Assembly (NCBI GenBank): GCA_041485845.1
Contig: JBGPKH010000116.1
Coordinates: forward strand, 1-17,462
Direction of reading: 5' to 3'
DNA: 17,462 nucleotides
Source: OMOG01 sp041485845
GTDB lineage: Bacteria; Acidobacteriota; Terriglobia; Bryobacterales; Bryobacteraceae
Part shown: positions 7,547 through 15,282 of the stretch, piece by piece
Position numbering within the stretch: position 1 is the stretch's first letter
Layout: every line of letters begins with the position of its first letter
Notes under the pieces: model-generated
What the model saw: only the letters and a program-made list of their open reading frames with translations
Database searches by the model: none
Told to the model about the DNA's origin: nothing
Position numbers and translations under genes: made by a program

Positions 7547-10291
7547 ATGACCACGGTCAAGGCGGTCTGGCGCAGCCTGTTCGACGTGCGACCCGGAGAA
7601 GCGCTGCGGACGGCGTACATGGCGCTGTATCTGCTTTTCGTGATGGTGGCGTATTACATTCTCAAGCCGGTTTCGGCGGCGATGTTCCTCAACAAGCTCC
7701 CCATCAACCAGTTGCCCTATCTGTACATTCTGTGTGCGATCGCCGGCGGGTTCGTGGCGCAGTTCTACACGCGGCTTGCGCTGAAGGCGTCGTTGCAGGT
7801 GGCGGTCGCCTGGACCATGTCCATCGCGGTGCTGTGCCTCATCGTGCTGTGGTGGCTGGTAGGGCCGGGCCACCCGTGGATGGTCTACGTGTTTAACGTG
7901 TGGGTCAGCCTGTTCAGCATCGTGCTGATTTCGCAGGGATGGCTGGTGGCGGCCAACATTTTCGATTCGCGCCAGGCCAAGCGCCTGTACGGGCTGCTGG
8001 GGCTCGGCGCGGTGCTCGGCGGATTGCTGGGAAGCGCCCTTACTTCGGCGGCGGCCCACTCGCTGGGCTCGCGTAACCTGATTCTGGTATCCGGGGTGAT
8101 GGCGGTGTTCGCGTACGGCGCTTTCCGCCTGGCGGCGCGGCATGCGGCCGGAGACTTGTCGCAGGTGCGGGGCGCGCGCGAGCAGAAGCAGTTCTCATCC
8201 CGCGAGCTGCTCCGCTCCATAGGCTCTCACCGGCATTTGCAGGTCATCATCGCGGTCATTCTCCTGACCTTCATTGTGGATGAGTTGGTCGATTTCCAGT
8301 TCCAGGCCATCGCGCAGCGGCTTTATAAAGGCGAGGTGCTTACGGCGTTCCAGGCGCGCTATTTTCTGTGTCTGAACAGCGCCTGCCTGTTGCTGCAGTT
8401 TTTTTTCACCGCCTGGGTGGTGCGCCGCGCCGGGGTGGGCGGGACGCTGCAGATCGGCCCGATGACGTTGGGAGTGTTCTCGCTCGGCTCCGTATTGGCT
8501 CCCGGCATCGTCAGCACCGTGATCATGCGCTTCATGGAAAACCTGAACCGGTACACCTTCAACCGCACGGCTATGGAGCTGCTGTTTCTGCCGCTGCCGG
8601 CTGAACTGCGAAACCGGACCAAGGCGTTCGTGGATATTTTCGTGGATCGCTTGGGCCGCGGTCTGGCGGGGGTGGCGCTGGCGTTATTGCTGGCGCTGGG
8701 GGTACGGAACCCGCGGGCGTTCGCGCTTCTTACGATTTTCTGCGCGGCCATTTGGATGATGCTGGCGCGCCGCGCGCATCGCGAGTATCTCGGCGTGGTG
8801 CGCGACCGGCTGCAACGCCGCCGCCTGGATTTGGAAAGCGCGCGCATTACGGTGGGCGATCCGGAGACCATCGCCATGATCGAGCCGATCGCTCTCACGG
8901 GCACCGCCCGCCAGGCATGCTACGCGCTGGGGTTGCTGGCGGACGCTCCGGACTACGACGCTTCCGGTCTGCTGCTGAAACTAAAGAAGAGCCCCCTGGG
9001 CGAGGTGCGCGCGAAAGTTTTCGAGATGGCCGCGGCGCTGCCGGAGGTGAATTTGATTCCGGAGGCGCTGGACGAGGTTTCCCGCACGGGAGAGGCTTTG
9101 AAAGCGGCCGTGGCTTACGTGCTGGCGGTTTCTCCGGACACGCATTCCCACGCCGCCGGGTTCTTGCACTCGGGCAGTCACGTACTGGCGGAAGCGGCGC
9201 TGGAAGCCATGGCGCGAAAGCCGGAGATCGCAGCGGCTGTGATTACCGAAGAATGGCTGGAACGACATTTGAAATCGCCCGACCCCAAGTCCCGCGCGCT
9301 GGCGGCGTTTGCGTGGGGGGTGCGGCCCGCGGACTCCCTGGCCGGCGCGCGGCGCTCCCCTCTGCTCGCGCTGGTGGAGGACGAAGACCCCAAGGTGGCA
9401 GCGGCGGCATGCCGCGCGGCCGGCGCCCGGACAGACCGCGACTGCGTGGAAGCCATTCTGCGGCGCACATCCGAGCCCCTGGTCCGCGCCGCGGCGATCG
9501 AATCGCTGGCGGCTTACGGGAACCGTATCACGGGCCTGCTCGGGGATTGCCTGACCGACGAAAAAGTTCCGGTCGCGGTACGGCGGCAGATCCCGCGGGT
9601 TCTGCAACGTGTCGCCGACCAGCGCAGCGTGGAGGTGTTGGTGCGCGCGCTGAACCAGCTTCAGGATGTCGGCGTTCGGGCCACGTGCCTGAAGGCGTTA
9701 TTACGGTTGCGCGAGACCAAGCCCAACCTGGAATTTGGCGAGAGCTTTGTTACCGAACAGGTTCTTGTGGAAGCCCGGCGTTATTTCGAGCTGTATGCGG
9801 CCCTCGATGCGTTCCGCCAGTACGCGCAACCGCGCAGCGCCACGGGCCTGCTGGTGCGCACCATTGAAGACCGCTTGAAACAAATCATCGAGCGGCTTTT
9901 CAAACTGCTCGGCTTGCGCTACCCGCTCGAGGAGATACAGGCGGCGTATGCGGCCGTCCAAACGCGCCGCAAGGAGCAGTTCCAGGCGGCGCTGGAGTTT
10001 CTGGATAACGTGCTCGACCGGCCGTTAAAGCGCGTGCTGGTTCCCCTGCTGGATGCGCCCGATCGCGTGGCGGAGCACGGGAGAGCGCTGTTTGGCGTCG
10101 AGGTGGGCGACGCCGAATCGACCGTGCGGGACTTGATCGTTCACGGCGACCCCTGGCTGCGCGCTTGCGCCATGGCCACGGCGGCGGAGCAGAAAATGTA
10201 CGCGCTGGCGCCGGACATCGCCAGCATCAGCCGTCAGATGCATGGCGAAGTCGGCGATGTGGCGCGCACTGCCGCCGCCGCTCTCGCCTGA
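7547..10291 (+). CDS. NTT/MFS-like nucleotide-transporter-family membrane protein fused to a HEAT-repeat domain
   Basis: The 914-residue protein has two parts. Residues 1 to about 425 contain about 12 hydrophobic helices (for example about 22-46, 55-76, 80-104, 110-137, 146-170 and 178-198, then six more after a polar loop at about 199-235). The stretch MELLFLPLPAELRNRTKAFV followed by DIFVDRLGRG resembles the conserved region of the ADP/ATP-translocase-like NTT family. Residues from about 445 to at least 720 are soluble helical pairs rich in Ala/Leu with the look of HEAT repeats (DEDPKVAAAACRAAGA, SEPLVRAAAIESLAAYG, DVGVRATCLKALLRL). Transporter-HEAT fusions of this group are known in free-living bacteria, and their substrate is not established. 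Start: ATG at 7547 gives MTTVKAVWRSLF. A TTG seven codons upstream is the only alternative. The downstream SDR gene is convergent, with only 27 bases between stops. Confidence 0.88.
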   Translation: MTTVKAVWRSLFDVRPGEALRTAYMALYLLFVMVAYYILKPVSAAMFLNKLPINQLPYLYILCAIAGGFVAQFYTRLALKASLQVAVAWTMSIAVLCLIVLWWLVGPGHPWMVYVFNVWVSLFSIVLISQGWLVAANIFDSRQAKRLYGLLGLGAVLGGLLGSALTSAAAHSLGSRNLILVSGVMAVFAYGAFRLAARHAAGDLSQVRGAREQKQFSSRELLRSIGSHRHLQVIIAVILLTFIVDELVDFQFQAIAQRLYKGEVLTAFQARYFLCLNSACLLLQFFFTAWVVRRAGVGGTLQIGPMTLGVFSLGSVLAPGIVSTVIMRFMENLNRYTFNRTAMELLFLPLPAELRNRTKAFVDIFVDRLGRGLAGVALALLLALGVRNPRAFALLTIFCAAIWMMLARRAHREYLGVVRDRLQRRRLDLESARITVGDPETIAMIEPIALTGTARQACYALGLLADAPDYDASGLLLKLKKSPLGEVRAKVFEMAAALPEVNLIPEALDEVSRTGEALKAAVAYVLAVSPDTHSHAAGFLHSGSHVLAEAALEAMARKPEIAAAVITEEWLERHLKSPDPKSRALAAFAWGVRPADSLAGARRSPLLALVEDEDPKVAAAACRAAGARTDRDCVEAILRRTSEPLVRAAAIESLAAYGNRITGLLGDCLTDEKVPVAVRRQIPRVLQRVADQRSVEVLVRALNQLQDVGVRATCLKALLRLRETKPNLEFGESFVTEQVLVEARRYFELYAALDAFRQYAQPRSATGLLVRTIEDRLKQIIERLFKLLGLRYPLEEIQAAYAAVQTRRKEQFQAALEFLDNVLDRPLKRVLVPLLDAPDRVAEHGRALFGVEVGDAESTVRDLIVHGDPWLRACAMATAAEQKMYALAPDIASISRQMHGEVGDVARTAAAALA

Positions 10292-10318
10292 TCATGGCAA
10301 CTGTTGCGTGGACACCGA

Positions 10319-11104
10319 TCAGAAATATCCGTAGGCGAGCCAACCGCCGTCCACATACAGCGAGTGGCCCGTAATGAAGCTGGCTTGCTCACTCAGCAGG
10401 AATGACACGGCGCCGGCCACATCGGCGGGTTGGGCCAGCCGGGCCAGCGGGATGCGGGCCTTGATCTGAGCTTCGTTGATATTGCCCGCGGCGATGTTGC
10501 GCTCCGTCATCTCCGTTGCGACATGGGCCGGGCCGACGGCGTTGACGCGTATGCCCTTCTCCGCCCACTCGATGGCCAGCACCTTCGTGAGCATGGCCAC
10601 GCCGGCCTTGGCCGAGCAATAGGCGGCCCGGCGAGGGAAAGCGGCCTCGGCATTGATGCTGGTGATGAACACGATCGCGCCGCCCGCGTCCAACATGCGC
10701 TTGGCGCACGCTTGCGCAATGTAGAACGCGCCGTTGAGTTGTACATCCACCATGCGCGCCCAGCCCGCGGGCGGCAGTGAGATGGAGTCGTGCGGTTTGC
10801 TGATACCCGCGCAGTTCACTGCCCCATCGAGTTGGCCGAACTGATCGACGGCAGCCTGCGCCGCGCACTCGCACAGCTCGGGGTCGGTGATGTCGCACGC
10901 CACGCCGATGGCCTGCCCTCCCTCGGCAACGATGGCCACGGCCTTTGCCTGGGCCTGGACCGCGTTCAGATCGGCGATGACAATCCGCGCGCCCCTAGAG
11001 GCCAGTCGCGCGCTGACCTCGGCGCCAATGCCGCCGGCGCCGCCGAAGACCAGGATGACTTTGTCTGCTTTGTCCTGCATGACTGGAAAATCAGAGCGTA
11101 ACAT
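10319..11104 (-). CDS. Short-chain dehydrogenase/reductase (SDR, classical type)
   Basis: The 261-residue protein has all classical SDR landmarks: the dinucleotide motif GGAGGIG (21-27), an Asp after strand 2 (IADL, D45) that favours NAD(H), the NCAG motif (N97-G100), N124, and the catalytic S149, Y162 and K166 (YCSAK). The C-terminal GHSLYVDGG is typical of the FabG-like classical branch. It should catalyse NAD-dependent oxidation or reduction of an alcohol/ketone; the substrate is unknown. ATG 11104 is chosen over the internal ATG at 11080 because it has GGAGGGAC about 9 bases upstream and the internal one has nothing. Its start overlaps the stop of the small upstream ORF (TGATG), suggesting co-translation. 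Confidence 0.93.
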   Translation of the reverse strand: MLRSDFPVMQDKADKVILVFGGAGGIGAEVSARLASRGARIVIADLNAVQAQAKAVAIVAEGGQAIGVACDITDPELCECAAQAAVDQFGQLDGAVNCAGISKPHDSISLPPAGWARMVDVQLNGAFYIAQACAKRMLDAGGAIVFITSINAEAAFPRRAAYCSAKAGVAMLTKVLAIEWAEKGIRVNAVGPAHVATEMTERNIAAGNINEAQIKARIPLARLAQPADVAGAVSFLLSEQASFITGHSLYVDGGWLAYGYF

Positions 11105-11256
11105 CAGAAGGTCCCTCCGTTGCGATCGAACACGCCGGGGATGTTGATGCCACGGTCGAGCCGGCGGTTGCGCTCGCAGGGATCGGTACCGGGTGCGGCC
11201 GTGCCGTGCAGCGGCAACAGGGCCACCAGGGCGAGGACGATCGGCAAGCGTTTCAT
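11104..11256 (-). CDS. Small ORF with signal peptide; possibly the remnant of a glycoside-hydrolase-like protein
   Basis: The 50-residue ORF starts with a good Sec signal (MKRLPIVLALVALLPLHGTAA) and has a mature part of only about 29 residues containing RLDRGINIPGVFDRNGG. The RGIN start followed by a small hydrophobic patch recalls the N-terminus of family 5 cellulase-type hydrolases, but the match is short and from memory only. The stop overlaps the SDR start by one base (TGATG). No clear ribosome site precedes the ATG. A TTGACA box at 11292-11287 could be a -35 element but has no good -10 partner. It is either a genuine small exported protein, a leader ORF, or the stub of a gene whose remainder was deleted. 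Confidence 0.4.
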   Translation of the reverse strand: MKRLPIVLALVALLPLHGTAAPGTDPCERNRRLDRGINIPGVFDRNGGTF

Positions 11257-11323
11257 ACGAATACCGGTAGGTGGTTTCGCGGCCGATGTCAACCAACGAA
11301 CTGGGCTGAGTGACGGAAATGGG

Positions 11324-11340
11324 TTCTCGTGACACGAGAA
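11324..11340. promoter_or_regulatory. Perfect 17-base palindrome, candidate operator
   Basis: TTCTCGTGACACGAGAA is an exact inverted repeat of 8-base arms around one A. It lies 68 bases upstream of the small ORF/SDR unit and 87 bases downstream of the MerR-family gene stop. Size and symmetry fit a dimeric repressor site. The regulator is not identified. Confidence 0.45.
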
Positions 11341-11385
11341 GGGTGCGTGAAACCCACGGAATTACTCTCCCTGTGACCCTGATCA

Positions 11386-11416
11386 GCCAGGGGGCCTGAA
11401 CCGGGCCCTGCCCCGC
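11386..11416 (-). terminator. GC-rich hairpin downstream of the MerR-family gene
   Basis: Short stems such as GGGCC and GGCCC around a 7-base loop lie within about 40 bases of the minus-strand stop at 11427. No T-run follows, so termination here is only a possibility. Confidence 0.25.
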
Positions 11417-11426
11417 CCGCACCCAA

Positions 11427-11930
11427 CTACATGGCGCGGACTTTGCGCGCGGCGGCGCCGGTTTCCGACTTCGCCGGCTTGCGCTCGGCAGCCGCGGTCA
11501 GACGCCGGACCTGATCGGTCACGCAAACCAGGAACATCGGCTGCCGCGCGTTCTTGAGGAGATCGATGATCCGGTTGGGCGCCTCCTCCAGATAGATCGA
11601 CTTGCCGTCGGTGAGCAGGTGTACGTCCGCGGGCGCGGTGATGGCTTCGCTCAGGCGCTTGCCCATGTCCCGTTGCAGAAACCGCAGCACGCGGCGGATT
11701 TTCTGTAGCGAGAAGCCCTTGCGCCGGAGCTCGGCAATCACGGAAATCTCGACTACTTCCTCCGTCATGTAAATGCGTTTGTGGCCGTCCTGGCGTGGAG
11801 AAACGACATTGCGCTCATCCCACCACTGCAACTGCCGGAGGCTGACGCCGCAGATCCGGGCGACTTCACTGCTGTTGAAACCCTGCGCTTCCGGCGAGGC
11901 TACCTGCCGGGATTTCCTGGCTTTAAACAT
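11427..11930 (-). CDS. MerR-family transcriptional regulator
   Basis: The 167-residue protein has a MerR-type winged helix-turn-helix at about 18-85 (SSEVARICGVSLRQLQWWDE, then the wing with RQDGHKRIYMTEE and FSLQKIRRVLRFL). It has a 17-residue basic N-terminal extension and a C-terminal region (about 95-140) containing LLTDGKSIYLEE and PMFLVCVTDQVRRL. The tail ends in an Ala/Lys-rich stretch. The cysteine pairs of metal-sensing MerR proteins are absent (only single Cys residues in the HTH and near 136), and so is the SoxR Cys cluster. The inducer is therefore not a metal in the usual mode. It is transcribed from its own promoter. Nearby candidate targets are its own gene and the divergent small membrane-protein gene. 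Confidence 0.88.
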   Translation of the reverse strand: MFKARKSRQVASPEAQGFNSSEVARICGVSLRQLQWWDERNVVSPRQDGHKRIYMTEEVVEISVIAELRRKGFSLQKIRRVLRFLQRDMGKRLSEAITAPADVHLLTDGKSIYLEEAPNRIIDLLKNARQPMFLVCVTDQVRRLTAAAERKPAKSETGAAARKVRAM

Positions 11931-11958
11931 TCTCCGCCACTTTCGTTGTGCAAATTAG

Positions 11959-11982
11959 GGCCATCTTGGATTGTACATGGCC
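11959..11982. promoter_or_regulatory. Inverted repeat overlapping the merR-type gene promoter
   Basis: GGCCAT (11959-11964) and ATGGCC (11977-11982) are exact inverted 6-base arms separated by 12 bases. They span the -10 box and the expected start of transcription, a position suited to repression by a dimer. Confidence 0.35.
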
Positions 11983-11997
11983 TGACGGCGGTGTCAA
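11970..11997 (-). promoter_or_regulatory. Sigma70-type promoter of the MerR-family gene
   Basis: On the minus strand a perfect -35 box TTGACA (11997-11992) is followed after 16 bases by TACAAT (11975-11970), a five-of-six match to the -10 consensus. Transcription would start near 11963, giving a leader of about 30 bases before the ATG at 11930. This is the best promoter in the window. Confidence 0.7.
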
Positions 11998-12154
11998 TAG
12001 GGCCGGCAAAATCGATAACCGAATCTGGAAGTGTGGAAAAGGATACAGCGCCATCGTGCGGCCGATAACCAAGCGCGTCCGCCTGCTGTGCGAAGACTTA
12101 CGGCGCGGCCCGGGCGCAGCCCTTACACTACTCAGGCCGGCCCCTACACTGAAG

Positions 12155-12535
12155 ATGGAGGGGACAGTGGAGCCGGATTTCAACACGGTGGGCCAATTGA
12201 GCAGGAAGGGAATCTGGATCGGGATTGCGGTGGGCGCCGCTGTGGGCATCGGCATCGCCCTCTCCCGCAGGAAGAAAACCCGTTGGCAGCCGGCGCGAGA
12301 GATGACCGGACGGATAGCGGATCGCTCCAGCGAGCCGGCGGACGCGACCCGGGACATCGTGGATCGCGTCCAAACGATTCATGAAGAACGCAACGGCGAA
12401 GACGCCAGCGACTTGTGGTCGCACGGCCGCAAGCTGGCCTCTATTGATCCGACGCGGCCTGTGGGGATCGCATGCGGGCCGCTTTTCGCGCCGGGTACCA
12501 GCAGTTTTTCCCGCTTATCTTATCTATTTATCTAA
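12155..12535 (+). CDS. Small single-pass membrane protein with glycine-zipper helix (YtxH-like)
   Basis: From ATG 12155 the product has 126 residues. A helix rich in small residues (IWIGIAVGAAVGIGIAL, about 26-42) is followed by a basic stop-transfer SRRKK and a polar, charged tail with likely helix content. This matches the general form of YtxH-like or glycine-zipper envelope proteins, but no strict family signature is seen. A GTG at 12167 is an alternative start with GGAGG five bases upstream, giving 122 residues, and may be the true one. The last residues (SFSRLSYLFI) are encoded by an AT-rich tract unlike the rest of the gene, so the natural C-terminus may have been altered. Its partner is unknown. 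Confidence 0.6.
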   Translation: MEGTVEPDFNTVGQLSRKGIWIGIAVGAAVGIGIALSRRKKTRWQPAREMTGRIADRSSEPADATRDIVDRVQTIHEERNGEDASDLWSHGRKLASIDPTRPVGIACGPLFAPGTSSFSRLSYLFI

Positions 12536-12573
12536 TTATCTAGTAGTATTCTCAGAACCCTATCTATCCGGTA
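12513..12573. repeat. AT-rich tract with reiterated TATCT/TATCTA
   Basis: The motif TATCT recurs about five times between 12516 and 12568, partly in a near-tandem run and partly isolated, in an otherwise strongly GC-rich context. It covers the end of the small membrane-protein gene and the start of the spacer before the pseudokinase gene. Confidence 0.5.
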
Positions 12574-12580
12574 CTTTTGA

Positions 12581-12609
12581 TTGTGGTTGCCGTGTTGCGA
12601 TAGTAGAAT
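12581..12609 (+). promoter_or_regulatory. Candidate promoter of the pseudokinase gene
   Basis: TTGTGG (12581-12586), a 17-base spacer and TAGAAT (12604-12609) form a plausible sigma70-type promoter, with transcription starting near 12616, about 30 bases before the GTG at 12646. The -35 box is weak. Confidence 0.4.
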
Positions 12610-12645
12610 TCGGATTGAAGGCCTGGGATTCCTATTCCGCGAAAC

Positions 12646-15141
12646 GTGATCGAAGTGGACCACAGCGCGCTGGATTTTCTGACCAAGCAGCCGGTTGCCG
12701 GCGAACTGCTGGCGGATGTGCTCGCCCGCGGCCGCATTCCAGCCGAGGACGCGCTGCGGTACGCCATCGAAATCGGCGGAGTCCTGAGCCGCGCGCACGC
12801 ACGCGGACTGGTACATGGATGCCTTTCGCCCCATACTATCGCCATCACCGGCGCGGGTGCGCGGGTACTGCAACCGCCGCTCACCGCGGATGGACGATCG
12901 GCGCCGTACTACTCCCCGGAACAGGTGCGCAGGGAAACCGCGGACGAACGCAGCGACGTGTTCTCCTACGGCGCGGTGCTCTACGAAATGGTCAGCGGGA
13001 AGCGGCCCTTTCCCGGCGCCGGCGCGGACCTCTACCACCAGATCCTCGAAATGCCCCCGCCATCGTTCAACGGGAAGACCAAGTATCACGTGGCCCTGGA
13101 GGCGGTGATCGCGGGATGCCTGGCGAAGGATCCGGCCGCGCGGCGGCAGCGCATCCAGAATGCCGTGATCGAGCTGAAGCTGGCGTCTCCGCGCGCCAAG
13201 GGCATCGGCAAAGGACCGGCGGCAGTGGCCCCGCGTGCTGCAAAGGCCGCGTCTCTCGCCGGGCCGGGGAAACTTCCGGATCGGCCCAAGGATGGATCTC
13301 CCTGGCCGCCGCGGGCGCCGCAGCCGGGCCGCTCCTCCCGCATGAGCCTCTGGATGGCGCTGGGGCTGATCGCCCTGGTGATGATCACGGTGGCGGGTAT
13401 GGCCGCTGCGGCGCTCTCGTTCCTGCGCGCGCGGCAGCCGGCGCCCGAGGTCAGTTTCCGCGTGACCCTCCCGGAAAACCTCAGTTATCCGGGGCCGCCT
13501 TCGGTATCGCCCGACGGCCGCTATCTGGCGTTCTCGGCCGCCGGAACGGAGGGCCACCGCATGCTGTGGCTGCGGCCGCTGGACGATCTGCGGATCACGC
13601 CGATCCCGGGGACCGAGGGGGCTGCCGCGCCATTCTGGTCGCCGGACAGCGAGTTCATCGGGTTCTTTGCCAACCAGTACCTGGCGAAAGTGCCGGCCGG
13701 GGGCGGGCCGGTGGTCCGCATCTGCCCGGCGGAGGCGATCGCTGGAGGTGGCGCCTGGAACACGGACAACACGATCCTGTTCGCCCCCGGTTTGAGCGGC
13801 GGTCTGTACCGTGTCCCGGCCAGCGGCGGAACGCCGGAGCTGCTGGTGAAACTGAACCCGGCACAGTCCCAACGCGCCTTTCTCTGGCCGCAGTTTCTTC
13901 CCGACAACCGGCACTTCGTCTTTTTCGCCATGACGAACTCGCCGGAGACCACCGGCGTTTACGCAGACAGCACCACGAAACCCGCCGCCTACAAGCTGCT
14001 GTTCCCTTCCGAAACCAACGCCGTGTATTCCGCCATGGCGGGATCGCAGTCGCGCCAGGATGGTTACCTGCTGTTCGTGCGCGAGCGCGTTCCCATGGCG
14101 CAGGAGTTCCACGCCGCGAGCCTGTCGCCGGAAGGCGGGCCCATCGCGATCGGCGATCCGATCGGTTCGCTGCGCAGCCTGTCCCTGTCTCCCGTTTCGG
14201 TTTCGAACAACGCCATCCTGGTCTACCAGACGGTGGGTGATGCCACCCGGCAGTTGGCTTGGGTGAATCGCAGCGGAAGGCAGATTGCGGTGGTGCGGGA
14301 GACCGGCGAGTGGGGGCCGCCGCGAATCGCGCCCGACGGTGCCCGCGCGGCGGCGGCCAAGCTCGCATCGGACGGACGCGCCGACCTGTGGGTGGTGGAT
14401 GCCAACGGAAGCGCCACCCAGTTCACCGCGACGCCGGCGCATGAAGGATCTCCGGTCTGGTCGCCGGATGGCTCGCGGTTGGCGTTTTTCGCGACGGGAA
14501 AGGCGGAGGGCAATTTCGACCTGTATGTCAAGGCGCTGAACGGGGGCAAGGCGGAACCGCTGTTCAAGAGCGAGACTCCCAAGTATCCGACGGACTGGTC
14601 GCGCGACGGCCGCTACGTTCTGTTCACCGCCGTCTCCCTGGGTGGCAAGGCGGACATATGGGGAGTTTCCACGGCGGACCATCGCGCCGGCCCCATTCTG
14701 GATACGATTTACACGGAGGGATCCGCTTCCCTCTCGCCGGACGGCAAGTGGCTGGCATACCAATCCGACGAATCGGGCCAGATCGAGATCTACGTCCAGC
14801 CCTTCGAGGGCATCTCCTCGGGGACCAAGCGGCGCTGGCAGCTCTCCTCGGGAGGCGGGGGGATGCCGCGGTGGCGCGGGGACGGCAAGGAACTGTTTTA
14901 CGTCACCAACAACGGCAAAATGATGGCGGCGACGGCGCGCGCCGCCGACGGTAATTTCGCGTTCGACGCGCCCCAGGCGCTGTTCCAGACTCGCCAATTC
15001 CCCAAAACATGGAACTTATATGATGTTTCGGGCGACGGTCAGCGGTTCCTCATGAATCTGCCGCTCGAGATCTCCAGTTCTTCCACCATCACGGTGTTGA
15101 CCAACTGGACCGAGAAGTTCCGCCGAGTCGCTTCGCAGTAG
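12646..15141 (+). CDS. Kinase-like protein lacking catalytic residues and N-lobe, fused through one TM helix to a TolB/PD40 propeller
   Basis: The 831-residue product has three parts. Residues 1-180 resemble the C-lobe of bacterial Ser/Thr kinases: helix E (LRYAIEIGGVLSRAHARG), a catalytic-loop remnant VHGCLSPHTI (57-64, where active kinases read HRDLKPxN), SPEQV (90-94), and DERSDVFSYGAVLYEMVSGK with the structural D104. The glycine loop and VAIK lysine are absent, because an in-frame stop at 12616 precedes the ORF. The HRD Asp is Cys (C59) and DFG is not present, so phosphotransfer is not expected. A Pro-rich linker leads to one TM helix (about 234-260). Residues 280-831 hold PD40/TolB-like blades (SPDGRYLAF at 288, WSPDSEF at 331, WSPDGSRLAF at 605, WSRDGRY at 651, LSPDGKWLAY at 696). 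GTG 12646 is the first possible start but has no ribosome site, so the true start is uncertain. Confidence 0.85.
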   Translation: MIEVDHSALDFLTKQPVAGELLADVLARGRIPAEDALRYAIEIGGVLSRAHARGLVHGCLSPHTIAITGAGARVLQPPLTADGRSAPYYSPEQVRRETADERSDVFSYGAVLYEMVSGKRPFPGAGADLYHQILEMPPPSFNGKTKYHVALEAVIAGCLAKDPAARRQRIQNAVIELKLASPRAKGIGKGPAAVAPRAAKAASLAGPGKLPDRPKDGSPWPPRAPQPGRSSRMSLWMALGLIALVMITVAGMAAAALSFLRARQPAPEVSFRVTLPENLSYPGPPSVSPDGRYLAFSAAGTEGHRMLWLRPLDDLRITPIPGTEGAAAPFWSPDSEFIGFFANQYLAKVPAGGGPVVRICPAEAIAGGGAWNTDNTILFAPGLSGGLYRVPASGGTPELLVKLNPAQSQRAFLWPQFLPDNRHFVFFAMTNSPETTGVYADSTTKPAAYKLLFPSETNAVYSAMAGSQSRQDGYLLFVRERVPMAQEFHAASLSPEGGPIAIGDPIGSLRSLSLSPVSVSNNAILVYQTVGDATRQLAWVNRSGRQIAVVRETGEWGPPRIAPDGARAAAAKLASDGRADLWVVDANGSATQFTATPAHEGSPVWSPDGSRLAFFATGKAEGNFDLYVKALNGGKAEPLFKSETPKYPTDWSRDGRYVLFTAVSLGGKADIWGVSTADHRAGPILDTIYTEGSASLSPDGKWLAYQSDESGQIEIYVQPFEGISSGTKRRWQLSSGGGGMPRWRGDGKELFYVTNNGKMMAATARAADGNFAFDAPQALFQTRQFPKTWNLYDVSGDGQRFLMNLPLEISSSSTITVLTNWTEKFRRVASQ

Positions 15142-15223
15142 CGTGGGCTGGGCCGGGCGCACCATAGCACCAAATAAATCTATTATTTTCAATTGGTTGC
15201 GTGTAATCTGATCTATGCCGGGA

Positions 15224-15234
15224 AGTGCTATGAT
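15224..15234 (+). promoter_or_regulatory. Extended -10 promoter of the 49-residue ORF
   Basis: TGCTATGAT (-10 hexamer TATGAT at 15229-15234 with the TG extension) lies about 50 bases before the ATG at 15283. It matches the extended -10 pattern; no good -35 box is visible. The surrounding 60 bases are AT-richer than their neighbours. Confidence 0.5.
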
Positions 15235-15282
15235 AAAGGTGTCCCTCCGCATAGAGCATCCGGGTATTCAGGTAGGAAACTA

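Noticed and set aside
12381..14240. Long open frame of about 619 codons on the plus strand over the pseudokinase gene
   Set aside because: It is a GC-driven shadow: Arg/Gly/Ala-rich with no domain, while the other frame shows kinase C-lobe and propeller motifs.
12532..14997. Long open frame of about 821 codons on the minus strand, antisense to the pseudokinase gene
   Set aside because: Arg-rich composition with no recognisable domain or membrane segment; expected in GC-rich DNA opposite a real gene.
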